Positions 1 through 5,719 are shown, numbered from the stretch's first letter. The stretch: 11,283 nucleotides of DNA from Candidatus Woesearchaeota archaeon (GCA_016203335.1 JACQNA010000098.1:1-11283); one strand, 5' to 3'. A program made the numbers and translations. The notes: generated from the letters alone by a model not told the origin.

Positions 1-2
1 AA

Positions 3-194
3 AATTTAAGATTAAAGTTATTATCAAAAGAAGAAATTGAACGTATTATCCCCCTGTTTGATGCTAAAGAGATTAAAAAGGATGAACCTATCTTTATTAT
101 TACAAAAAAACATGAAAACGTAAATAACGATCCTTTGGTAAATCTTGAGGTTTCTTTTAGAAAGTGTGAAAGATTAGGTGTTTTTGAGAAGTGA
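3..194 (+). CDS. C-terminal end of an unrecognised protein (partial)
   Basis: An open frame enters from the left edge and stops at TGA 192-194, giving 63 residues of a C-terminus that is rich in Lys, Glu and Ile. I do not recognise a family. Its stop lies 7 nt before ATG 202 of the PIN-domain gene, or overlaps that gene if the PIN protein starts at GTG 178. This tight spacing suggests a bicistronic unit, and a small gene directly before a PIN toxin is often its antitoxin, but no antitoxin DNA-binding fold can be seen in the fragment. Base composition is strongly AT-rich like the PIN gene and unlike everything after about 700. Confidence 0.5.
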   Translation, partial: NLRLKLLSKEEIERIIPLFDAKEIKKDEPIFIITKKHENVNNDPLVNLEVSFRKCERLGVFEK

Positions 195-201
195 TATTTC
201 T

Positions 202-669
202 ATGCAACGTGTTCAAGATATAAATCTTGATGAAAACCCGCATATTATTAGGTGGTACTATGATGCATGTACCTTGACTAATAAAGAAGAACTTGTAGAA
301 ATCCTTAACGCTTATCAAAAACGTAATGTTGTGCCGATTATAAGCCATTTATGTATTGGAGAGGCTTTTGCTAACTCTCACCTAAAGAGTCAGGAGAGAT
401 TAGAAGCATTTATGGAGTTGATGAGAAATCTGCGTGATCATATAAATATTGTTGGAAATGATGGGATAGATTCACAATTAGAATACGTCAGAGAAATATT
501 CCCAAGCTTAAGTATCACAGATAAGATTCATCTAGCTACGGCATTAAGACATAAATGTGAGATAATTAATACGAAAGACGGTGATTTTTTAGGTCAAAGT
601 AAAAGAAAGCTAGATCAACTAGCAAACAAATGTGGTTTTAAGCAGATTAGAGTAAGAAGGGTTGGTTAA
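202..669 (+). CDS. PIN-domain protein (VapC-like putative RNase toxin)
   Basis: The 155-residue product has the layout of a PIN nuclease: a hydrophobic strand followed by Asp in YYDACTL near the N-terminus, a Glu in IGEAFANSH in the middle, then TDKIHLATAL and NTKDGDFLG carrying the two late acidic positions. These four acidic sites are what PIN domains use to bind Mg2+ or Mn2+ for RNA cleavage, and the length fits VapC-type proteins. An in-frame GTG at 178 would add 8 residues and overlap the preceding gene. I prefer ATG 202, because it follows the upstream stop by 7 nt and the extra residues add nothing to the fold. The probable role is the toxin of a toxin-antitoxin pair; a stand-alone RNA-processing PIN protein is the alternative. 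AT-rich composition unlike its neighbours suggests transfer. Confidence 0.75.
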   Translation: MQRVQDINLDENPHIIRWYYDACTLTNKEELVEILNAYQKRNVVPIISHLCIGEAFANSHLKSQERLEAFMELMRNLRDHINIVGNDGIDSQLEYVREIFPSLSITDKIHLATALRHKCEIINTKDGDFLGQSKRKLDQLANKCGFKQIRVRRVG

Positions 670-694
670 TTGTAAAGAGCGTAGAACAGATACG

Positions 695-703
695 TTTTTA
701 AAA
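695..703 (+). promoter_or_regulatory. TATA-like box upstream of tsaC
   Basis: TTTTTAAAA is centred about 35 nt before ATG 734. Initiation 25-27 nt downstream would leave a leader of roughly 10 nt containing GGTGGAG just before the ATG, which can act as a Shine-Dalgarno-like site. Confidence 0.45.
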
Positions 704-733
704 CCACAATCTCTCCCTCTTCTCGGTGGAGAC

Positions 734-1312
734 ATGAAGATTATTGAGCAGACTGAATTCAACCTGAACAGGAGTGCCGTGTACAAGGAGATTAAGAAGG
801 GCGCGGTCTTCATCCATCCGACAGACACGATCTACGGCATCGGCTGCGATGCCACCAATGCAGCAGCAGTCAGGCACCTCCGGGAGATTAAGGGAAGGTA
901 CGAAAAGCCGCTCCTGGTGATGGCCCCTTCTAAGGAATGGGTTAGGGAGAACTGCATCGTGCCCAAGCAGGCAGAGCAGTGGGTCAGCAAGTGGCCAGCC
1001 TCGCATACCCTTATCCTCAGGCTCAAGAACAGGGCATGCATCGCAAAGGAAGTGAACAGGGGGGAGGACTCCCTGGGTGTGCGGATGCCGAATCACTGGT
1101 TCCATCAGGCGGCAATGGAGCTGGATATTCCCATAGTAACAACCTCTGCGAATGTTGCCGGCGAGGAGTTCATGACCTCGCTCGACGACCTTGATTCGGG
1201 AATCAAGGCAAAAGTAGATTTCATTGTCTATGAGGGGGAGAAGCGCGGTCATCCCTCCACGCTGATGGATTTCACTGCAGAAAAAGTGCAGGTCATGGAG
1301 CGGAAGAAATGA
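734..1312 (+). CDS. tsaC: YrdC/TsaC-type threonylcarbamoyl-AMP synthase
   Basis: The 192-residue product is a single YrdC/Sua5 domain. Visible signatures are the N-terminal HPTDTIYGIGCDA block at residues 28-40, the KPLLVM block at 58-63, the TTSANVAGE block at 136-144 (matching the S-x-N-x-S-G nucleotide/threonine site with Ala for the second Ser) and STLMDF near 175-180. The family makes threonylcarbamoyl-AMP from threonine, bicarbonate and ATP, the first step of tRNA t6A37 synthesis in the cytoplasm. It lacks the C-terminal Sua5 domain, so it is of TsaC/YrdC length. The open frame extends upstream to 662, but ATG 734 is chosen because GGTGGAG precedes it and the extra residues are low-complexity. 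Its stop overlaps the next start as ATGA, so the two genes form an operon. Confidence 0.85.
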   Translation: MKIIEQTEFNLNRSAVYKEIKKGAVFIHPTDTIYGIGCDATNAAAVRHLREIKGRYEKPLLVMAPSKEWVRENCIVPKQAEQWVSKWPASHTLILRLKNRACIAKEVNRGEDSLGVRMPNHWFHQAAMELDIPIVTTSANVAGEEFMTSLDDLDSGIKAKVDFIVYEGEKRGHPSTLMDFTAEKVQVMERKK

Positions 1313-1908
1313 AGATTTTGGCGTTTGGCGACATCCATGGGGATTCCCGTCATGCAGAAAAGCTGGCGACGCAGGCAGAGAAGGAAAAGGTAGACCTGGT
1401 TATCCTCTGCGGCGACATCACGCGGTTTGACGAGCATCACGAAAATGTCATCGGCCCGTTTGTCAAGAAGCGGCAGAAGGTGCTGATCATCCCGGGAAAC
1501 CACGATTCGTTTGCCACCGCAGATTTTCTTGCAGAGGTGTATGGGGTGAAGAACATCCATGGCTATTCTGTGCAATATGAGGATGTCGGCATCTTCGGCT
1601 GCGGGGGAGCAAACATCGGTCCTAATTTAGTACCGGACAAAGAGGTCTATGCGCTCCTCAAGAAGGGGTTTGAGAAGATCAAAGACCTGCCGAAGCAGAT
1701 CATGGTCACGCACGTCCATCCCGCAGACTCCATCATCGAGAAGTTCAGCAAGTTCACCGGATCAGCAGGGGTAAAGAAGGCAGTCGAGACCTTCCAGCCG
1801 GATATCCTCCTCTGCAGCCATATCCACGAGGCAGCAGGGCTGGAAGACAAGGTCGGCAAGACGCGCGTGATTAATGTCGGGAAGGAAGGGAAGATAATTA
1901 CCATTTAG
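1309..1908 (+). CDS. Calcineurin-like metallophosphoesterase
   Basis: This 199-residue protein shows the full metallophosphoesterase signature set: GDIHGD at residues 7-12 (metal ligands Asp8 and His10), CGDIT with Asp36, the GNHD motif at 63-66, VTHVHP with His135, and CSHIHEA with His171 and His173. Together these form a dinuclear metal site for phosphomonoester or phosphodiester hydrolysis. The substrate cannot be told from sequence. It has no signal peptide or membrane segment, so it is cytoplasmic. It starts within the ATGA overlap with tsaC and is therefore translationally coupled to it; GGAG lies a few bases upstream. The stop is separated from the convergent archease stop by a single nucleotide. 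Confidence 0.9.
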   Translation: MKILAFGDIHGDSRHAEKLATQAEKEKVDLVILCGDITRFDEHHENVIGPFVKKRQKVLIIPGNHDSFATADFLAEVYGVKNIHGYSVQYEDVGIFGCGGANIGPNLVPDKEVYALLKKGFEKIKDLPKQIMVTHVHPADSIIEKFSKFTGSAGVKKAVETFQPDILLCSHIHEAAGLEDKVGKTRVINVGKEGKIITI

Positions 1909-1909
1909 C

Positions 1910-2332
1910 TTATGTATCCAATATAATAAACGCCTTCCATCCGCTCTTCGTCTGCTGCACCGAGTACATATGCAGCGTCATCGCCTTGACATCAGTCAGC
2001 AGCTGGTGCTTCTCCGGATTGATGTGCTCGCCAAAGGCAGTGGCAGTCAGCTTGCCATCCGCAACCTTCACCGTAAACTTTGAGAAGAGCATGTACTCTG
2101 CATCTTTCAGGTAAATCAGCTCCTGGATAAAGTCAAATAAGAGCCCTTCAGCCTTCGGATTCTTCAGGACAATCTTCTTTTTTGCCTTGGGCGCAACCTT
2201 TTTCAGGTCAGCCATCACTGAGAATGTGGCAAGCGCAGCATTGGTGAAGAGCTCGGGCAGGTCTTTCCCATACGCCTCGAATGCAGCATCAGCAGTGGCG
2301 ATGTCGTCGAAAAATTTGTATTTCTGCTTCAT
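1910..2332 (-). CDS. Archease, RtcB activator
   Basis: The 140-residue product matches archease across its whole length: an N-terminal ATADAAFEAYGKDLPELFTNAA-type segment, a central FDFIQELIYLKDAEYMLFSKF region, then TATAFGEHINPEKHQLLTDVKAMTLH and a C-terminal GWKAFIILD. Archease speeds the guanylylation and turnover of the RtcB RNA ligase using conserved acidic and metal-binding residues. The Asp of the ATAD segment, the central Asp-Ala-Glu and the terminal Asp are present. The extreme N-terminus (FFDDIATAD) differs from the usual FEHTAD form, so one normally conserved His is not evident. It lies 39 nt downstream of rtcB on the same strand, so the two may be co-transcribed, although it also has its own TATA-like box. 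Confidence 0.9.
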   Translation of the reverse strand: MKQKYKFFDDIATADAAFEAYGKDLPELFTNAALATFSVMADLKKVAPKAKKKIVLKNPKAEGLLFDFIQELIYLKDAEYMLFSKFTVKVADGKLTATAFGEHINPEKHQLLTDVKAMTLHMYSVQQTKSGWKAFIILDT

Positions 2333-2354
2333 GCCGTTATTGAAAGAAATGGAG

Positions 2355-2363
2355 TTTAAAATA
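2355..2363 (-). promoter_or_regulatory. TATA-like box for archease
   Basis: On the minus strand TATTTTAAA is centred about 27 nt before the archease ATG in the short rtcB-archease gap. This is the right distance for a leaderless transcript independent of rtcB. Confidence 0.5.
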
Positions 2364-2371
2364 CTTTCGCG

Positions 2372-3673
2372 CTATCCCTTGACATTCCCCACGGGTTTGA
2401 GCGCCACAACCTTCTTCGAGATTCCCGCCCGGTCCAGCGTATCGATGACCTCGTCAATATCTTTGTACGCCAGCCCTGCTTCCTCAGCCAGCCCCGGCAT
2501 GGAGACTGCCTTGACATAGATTCCCTTGCTCTCCATCGCTTTCTGGAGCTGCTCCCCCCGGACTTCCCGTTTGGCCTGCGCCCGGGACATCGTTCTTCCG
2601 GAGCCGTGCGCGGTGCTGCCAAAGGTCTCTTCCTCTGCTTTTTTCGTGCCGACCAGCAAATAGCTGCCTGTCTCCATGCTCCCGCCGATGATTACCGGCT
2701 GCCCGATCTCCTGATAGCGCGAAGAAAGCTCATGGTTTCCCGGTCCGAAAGCTCGGGTGCTGCCCTTGCGGTGCACCACCACCTCTTTCCAGCTGCCGTC
2801 AATCTTGTATTTTTCGACTTTTGCAATATTATGGGCGACATCATACACCAGATTCATCTCCAGCTCCTCCGCGCTGCGCTGGAAGACCTTGGAGAACGCT
2901 TCCCGGATGCGGTGCATGATGACCTGCCGGTTGGTGAATGCCATGTTCGCTGCGCATGCCATCGCCTTATAGTAATCCTGCCCTTCCCTACTGCTGAACG
3001 GCGCGCAGGAAAGCTCGCGGTCAGGCACGCTGATGCCGTATCTCCGCATAGCATCCTCAAATATTTTCAGGTAGTCAGTGCCAACCTGATGGCCAAATCC
3101 CCTGCTGCCGCAGTGGACCATGATAACCACCTGCTCAGGCGTGGTGATGCCGCAGGCCTTGGCATATTTCTCGTCAAAGATGTTGGCAGCATGCGCGACC
3201 TGGACTTCGAGATAATGGTTTCCGCTTCCCAGGGTGCCGAGTTGGTTGATTCCCCGGGTGATTGCCTTGTCAGATACCTTTGAGGCATCCGCCCACTCAA
3301 TCTTACCGTATCCCTCGGTGTTCTTCAGGTCATCTTCCCAGCCATAGCCGTTGTCCACAGCCCATTTTACCCCCTCTTCCATGACCTGCTTGAACTGGGG
3401 AACGGAAATCTTGAGAAATCCCTTGCTGCCGACGCCGGCAGGGACTGTCTTGAACAAGGTGTCCACCACCTCACGCAGCTTGGGCTGCACTTCTGCAAAA
3501 GTCAGGTTAGTGGTCACTAAGCGCATGCCGCAATTTATATCGAATCCAACACCACCTGGCGATATCACTCCCTCGCTGGCGTCAAATGCCGCTACCCCGC
3601 CGATGGGAAAGCCGTAGCCCCACTTGTCTCGCCGTAGGCTGACTACATTGCGATATGACCATCGGGCATGCAA
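2372..3673 (-). CDS. rtcB: RtcB RNA ligase, catalytic part (out of frame with its N-terminus)
   Basis: The open frame of 433 codons carries nearly all of the GTP-dependent RNA ligase RtcB, which joins 2',3'-cyclic phosphate and 5'-OH ends during tRNA splicing and RNA repair. From codon 18 it matches the family: WGYGFPIGGVAAFD, then GGVGFDINCG with metal ligands Asp45 and Cys48, GNHYLE with His153, VHCGSRGFGH with His187, VAHNIA with His281, and STAHGSGRTMSR with His356, the residue guanylylated in the family. All catalytic residues are therefore intact. The first 17 codons (starting MHARWSYRN) are not RtcB-like; they read part of the motif and a 32-nt insertion in the wrong frame. The first 73 residues of the protein lie in another frame at 3655-3873. 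With the insertion removed, the product would be about 489 residues, normal for RtcB. Confidence 0.85.
   Translation of the reverse strand: MHARWSYRNVVSLRRDKWGYGFPIGGVAAFDASEGVISPGGVGFDINCGMRLVTTNLTFAEVQPKLREVVDTLFKTVPAGVGSKGFLKISVPQFKQVMEEGVKWAVDNGYGWEDDLKNTEGYGKIEWADASKVSDKAITRGINQLGTLGSGNHYLEVQVAHAANIFDEKYAKACGITTPEQVVIMVHCGSRGFGHQVGTDYLKIFEDAMRRYGISVPDRELSCAPFSSREGQDYYKAMACAANMAFTNRQVIMHRIREAFSKVFQRSAEELEMNLVYDVAHNIAKVEKYKIDGSWKEVVVHRKGSTRAFGPGNHELSSRYQEIGQPVIIGGSMETGSYLLVGTKKAEEETFGSTAHGSGRTMSRAQAKREVRGEQLQKAMESKGIYVKAVSMPGLAEEAGLAYKDIDEVIDTLDRAGISKKVVALKPVGNVKG
3623..3654 (-). other. 32-nt insertion in rtcB, candidate mini-intron
   Basis: Between the codon for His of MPDGH (3657-3655) and the TGG of WGYGFPIGG (3622-3620) lie 32 extra bases. 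This is not a multiple of three, and it holds an in-frame TAG. Precise removal restores the uninterrupted family motif. Inside is a hairpin: TGTAG (3647-3643), loop TCAGC, CTACG (3637-3633), stacked via TCGC (3653-3650) with GCGA (3632-3629) and GTC with GAC. The 3-nt bulge ATA (3656-3654) straddles the 5' boundary. A full archaeal bulge-helix-bulge with a matching 3' site is not seen. Exact boundaries can slide by up to 3 nt if the residue after His is allowed to vary. Confidence 0.55.
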
Positions 3674-3873
3674 AATGCATGTTTCTGGATCCCGGGCAGG
3701 CAGGCGACATTGGTTAGCTGGTTAAAGACGCCGTCGTCCATCTCTGCAAGGAGCTGTTTTGATGCATAGATCCTTGCAGGCACTAACATTCCTTTTTTAT
3801 AGGTCTGCGGTATCTCCCAAATAACATCAGATATTTGTTTGATGTCTTTTGGCCTTCCGCTCATTTGTTGCAT
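3643..3873 (-). CDS. rtcB: RtcB N-terminal part (first exon or broken frame)
   Basis: This 76-codon frame encodes the start of RtcB: a short Lys-rich head, the PARIYASKQLL segment and the conserved NVACLPGIQKHAFCMPDGH. After His73 it reads only Ile-Ala-Met into an in-frame TAG within the 32-nt insertion. The start is clear: ATG 3871-3873 is preceded by GGAGGT at 5-nt spacing, and a TATA box lies further up. On its own the fragment has no catalytic residues. It needs joining to the downstream frame by splicing or frameshifting, or the gene is broken. Reading through the TAG does not help, since that frame hits another stop about 16 codons later and never reaches the RtcB frame. Confidence 0.8.
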   Translation of the reverse strand: MQQMSGRPKDIKQISDVIWEIPQTYKKGMLVPARIYASKQLLAEMDDGVFNQLTNVACLPGIQKHAFCMPDGHIAM

Positions 3874-3878
3874 GAATT

Positions 3879-3915
3879 ACCTCCGTATGTTTTATGATTA
3901 GGCAATAATATAAAG
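3879..3915 (-). promoter_or_regulatory. rtcB promoter and ribosome binding site
   Basis: On the minus strand TTTATATTA (about 3914-3906) forms a TATA box. GGAGGT (3884-3879) lies 5 nt before the rtcB ATG. Initiation about 25 nt after the box would give a short leader containing the Shine-Dalgarno site. This makes rtcB one of the few genes here with a strong bacterial-style ribosome binding site. Confidence 0.6.
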
Positions 3916-3982
3916 AGCCGGTGCTGCTCTTCCATGGGCCGAATATCTCGGGGTTAATACTATGCTCTTTTAAAGCTTTCTT

Positions 3983-4019
3983 GTTGCATTCCTTATCTCT
4001 TATTCTCTTCGTCTGCAAT
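3983..4019 (-). repeat. Solitary CRISPR-like 37-nt repeat, left copy
   Basis: This copy is identical over all 37 nt to the repeat at 5553-5589 and shares 24 nt with a third copy at 5628-5651. Plus-strand ends are GTTGCATTCC and GTCTGCAAT, so the termini TTGCA and TGCAA can pair. On the minus strand it runs from ATTGCAGA to AAGGAATGCAAC, matching at both ends what I recall of the 37-nt Un1Cas12f1 (Cas14a1) repeat. It stands alone, 1533 nt from the next copy, between the rtcB promoter and the two-gene cassette. Confidence 0.7.
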
Positions 4020-4071
4020 CTGGGTGTATCTCCTTGTCGAGGTCGAAGGAAACGTGACCCGATGCCATCTT

Positions 4072-4104
4072 CTCCGCCAATTCCCTGGCACGCCAGCGGC
4101 GGAG
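4072..4104. other. Stem-loop in the gene-free stretch before the cassette genes
   Basis: CTCCGCC (4072-4078) pairs with GGCGGAG (4098-4104). Inside it, CTGG and CCAG form a second stem with a CACG loop. The 272 nt between the left repeat and the first cassette gene hold this structure, a short tandem repeat and an AT-rich stretch near 4189-4216. I see no convincing gene there. It could be a structured RNA or a transcription/recombination signal; nothing identifies which. Confidence 0.4.
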
Positions 4105-4213
4105 GCGATTCAGTGCTGTTGCCATGGCCGTCCCCAAGTTGGTTGAACCACTTCGTAGAACGCGGGAGGGTGCCGTTTGGTTCCTGTAAGTTATTGTTAA
4201 TATTCATATTTAT

Positions 4214-4257
4214 GCATTGCCGGTGCATCGGGGGCGCATTGCCCGTGCATATCGGCA
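4214..4257. repeat. Imperfect 22-nt tandem repeat
   Basis: Two adjacent units start GCATTGCCGGTGCAT and GCATTGCCCGTGCAT (14 of the first 15 bases equal) at 4214 and 4236, and diverge toward their ends. They lie just before a TATA-like TTTAAG (about 4260-4265) and the first cassette gene, where a repeated operator-like site would be plausible. Confidence 0.45.
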
Positions 4258-4291
4258 TGTTTAAGACCCCTTGGGACTTTCCTGCGTATGA

Positions 4292-5047
4292 ATGGGGCAA
4301 TCGGAAAGAAAAGGCGGGGCTGCGGGAGTATCTATTGTAGACAGGGTGAACGCTGCACTCCGGGCAGAGGTGGAGAAGATCGGCTTCCCTACTGGTCTTG
4401 AAGAGCGACTCAAGTCATTGGGAGTGGAGGAGGTTCGCTCGGGGTATGTCCAATTTCGAAAAAAGTATCTGCTGGGTCGCTCTGACGAGCCAGTCCATAT
4501 TCATTGTCTCCTGATGGGACTTATGGTAAGTGCAGGCTGTGATGACCGTTTCAATCGATTCTACACTCGCTATAACCGTTATAACCCTTTTCGTATCGAA
4601 GTGCTCCTCGAATACGAAGATCCTCTGGCTACCATTAAATCCGAAGGCGCTCCTGAGGGAACCATTGTCTATGCTTTTGGAAAATGGGTGGGGATTCCGT
4701 ACACAACATCTGATATCCATAGCATTCACGTCACACACGGGCGTATTCATGGCCTTACCACGCCCGTGCGGCACGTACTCTTCGCGGTCCGGCCGGAGCA
4801 CTTTGACAGAACTACAACGCTTATCCACGCTTTCCACGATACTCAGTTCCTTGATCTCGATATGTGCGAGTACAGATACAAGCCGATCTCGGTTCGCCTC
4901 GGGAACGAGCGAGCCACAAATTATGCAGCCCTCACGCTGTCCAGAGATGAGACGTATTCTTTCCGCTACGACGACAGTGACCCAGCGGTGATCGCTGATA
5001 AATGGCTTTACTGGATTCCGGGTCTTAAAGAGAGTTTCTCTGCCTAA
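4292..5047 (+). CDS. Unrecognised cassette protein A (251 aa, His-rich core)
   Basis: I do not recognise the family. The 251-residue product has no signal peptide or membrane helix and is rich in aromatic, Arg and His residues. The N-terminal 45 residues look helical, a Tyr/Arg/Asn-rich segment follows around 88-100, and residues 141-153 carry H-x2-H-x2-H-x3-H (His143, 146, 149, 153) with His161 close by, which could bind metal. ATG 4292 directly follows an in-frame TGA and has no Shine-Dalgarno site. TTTAAG about 30 nt upstream could drive a leaderless transcript. It is followed after 26 nt by protein B, and both genes sit between two identical 37-nt CRISPR-like repeats. A defence, anti-defence or toxin-antitoxin role is possible from context only. 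Confidence 0.65.
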   Translation: MGQSERKGGAAGVSIVDRVNAALRAEVEKIGFPTGLEERLKSLGVEEVRSGYVQFRKKYLLGRSDEPVHIHCLLMGLMVSAGCDDRFNRFYTRYNRYNPFRIEVLLEYEDPLATIKSEGAPEGTIVYAFGKWVGIPYTTSDIHSIHVTHGRIHGLTTPVRHVLFAVRPEHFDRTTTLIHAFHDTQFLDLDMCEYRYKPISVRLGNERATNYAALTLSRDETYSFRYDDSDPAVIADKWLYWIPGLKESFSA

Positions 5048-5060
5048 CCCTCTCCCCGTT

Positions 5061-5071
5061 AAGGAGGTGAT
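5061..5071 (+). promoter_or_regulatory. Strong Shine-Dalgarno site for cassette protein B
   Basis: AAGGAGGTGAT, an almost complete match to the 16S anti-Shine-Dalgarno sequence, ends two bases before ATG 5074. It fixes the start and implies translation of B from the same transcript as A. Confidence 0.75.
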
Positions 5072-5073
5072 GC

Positions 5074-5553
5074 ATGGAACTTTTCCAGAAACTGGAAATT
5101 ATAACGGATCGTTTGTTTCCTGATCACAAGCGACTCTTGACCTCTGCCTCGTGCGCCCGCGAGCACTTGCTATATCCGCCTGCACCACGCGAATTCTACT
5201 TCTGGACACTTCTAGGCAACTCCTTGCGAGACCAAACCAAGGGTATTGGACCCAGAATAGTCGATGAACACTACCTCGGACATAACTGCAAGGAATTGGC
5301 TTCTACCCGGCGGCCTAATGAGGAAGACGATGAATTTCGCCGCAGGAAATACCGGTATCTTGGCATAAACCAAAAGAGGCGAATAAATGACATGCTATTA
5401 ACGAAGGAGGATGATCGGCTGGATCCAAAACTCTTGGTCTGCCACCTTTATGTCTGCAGCGCTCCGAATCTGCTCTTCCTCACCCCGGACCAAAACCGCA
5501 TTAAGATAGCGCTGCAAGAAGAGCTGAAACGCCACGACGCACATCCAGAATAG
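5074..5553 (+). CDS. Unrecognised cassette protein B (159 aa)
   Basis: I do not recognise the family. The 159-residue product looks soluble, largely helical and highly charged, with an Arg/Lys/Asp/Glu-rich middle (about residues 78-115) and two Cys in LVCHLYVC (123 and 128). The start is set by a full Shine-Dalgarno site. Its TAG stop shares its final G (5553) with the first base of the 37-nt repeat, so the gene abuts the repeat exactly. It forms a likely operon with protein A, and the pair fills the interval between two identical repeats. The two-gene arrangement of similarly sized unknown proteins resembles many toxin-antitoxin or small defence pairs, but no motif supports a specific function. 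Confidence 0.65.
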   Translation: MELFQKLEIITDRLFPDHKRLLTSASCAREHLLYPPAPREFYFWTLLGNSLRDQTKGIGPRIVDEHYLGHNCKELASTRRPNEEDDEFRRRKYRYLGINQKRRINDMLLTKEDDRLDPKLLVCHLYVCSAPNLLFLTPDQNRIKIALQEELKRHDAHPE

Positions 5554-5651
5554 TTGCATTCCTTATCTCTTATTCTCTTCGTCTGCAATATGCAATGGGC
5601 AAGAGCAATCCTACAATCAAGAGTATAGTTGCATTCCTTATCTCTTATTCT
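5553..5651 (-). CRISPR. Minimal CRISPR-like array: repeat, 38-nt spacer, degenerate repeat
   Basis: A complete 37-nt repeat (5553-5589) is followed by a unique 38-nt spacer (5590-5627) and a third repeat (5628-5651) that keeps the first 24 nt and then diverges, as terminal CRISPR repeats often do. Repeat and spacer lengths are in the normal CRISPR range. Read on the minus strand, the repeat starts TTGCAGA and ends AAGGAATGCAAC, like Cas12f (type V-F) repeats found in DPANN archaea; that comparison is from memory. Cas12f-type orientation favours the minus strand, whereas the degenerate end of the third copy fits a plus-strand array, so orientation is unsettled. No cas gene or clear leader is in the window. 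An identical lone repeat lies at 3983-4019. Confidence 0.6.
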
Positions 5652-5719
5652 TTGTACTCACTTTACTACCAAATAAAAGTAATGAAACTCTGACTATACT
5701 CCTGCACCAAAGAAAAAGA

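Noticed and set aside
698..1252. Long minus-strand open frame opposite tsaC
   Set aside because: Shadow of a gene with strong family motifs on the plus strand; the antisense product has no recognisable domain.
2606..3283. Plus-strand open frame of 225 codons opposite rtcB
   Set aside because: Shadow frame of the conserved RtcB coding strand without its own motifs or start signals.
3643..3645. TAG in rtcB read through as pyrrolysine or another residue
   Set aside because: The frame beyond the TAG reaches another stop about 16 codons later and never enters the RtcB frame, so readthrough alone cannot repair the gene.
3620..3660. Tandem duplication as the cause of the rtcB insertion (CTACGGC occurs twice, 20 nt apart)
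   Set aside because: Deleting the 20-nt unit restores the frame but leaves a TAG and four extra codons and loses the Trp-Gly of the motif. Removing 32 nt restores the motif fully.
3827..4300. Minus-strand open frame of 157 codons upstream of and overlapping rtcB
   Set aside because: It reads through the repeat and the rtcB promoter and start in another frame, with low-complexity composition and no motif.
3921..4340. Plus-strand open frame of 139 codons across the left repeat
   Set aside because: It runs through the rtcB promoter and the CRISPR-like repeat, has no family resemblance or ribosome site, and overlaps the better-supported gene at 4292.
3983..5589. Integron-type cassette with attC sites
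   Set aside because: The repeats are only 37 nt, identical and lack the paired R and L boxes of attC. The 38-nt spacer and third repeat fit CRISPR better, and no integrase is present.
5590..5627. Self-targeting spacer
   Set aside because: By eye I find no match to the spacer elsewhere in this window; a genome-wide search was not possible.
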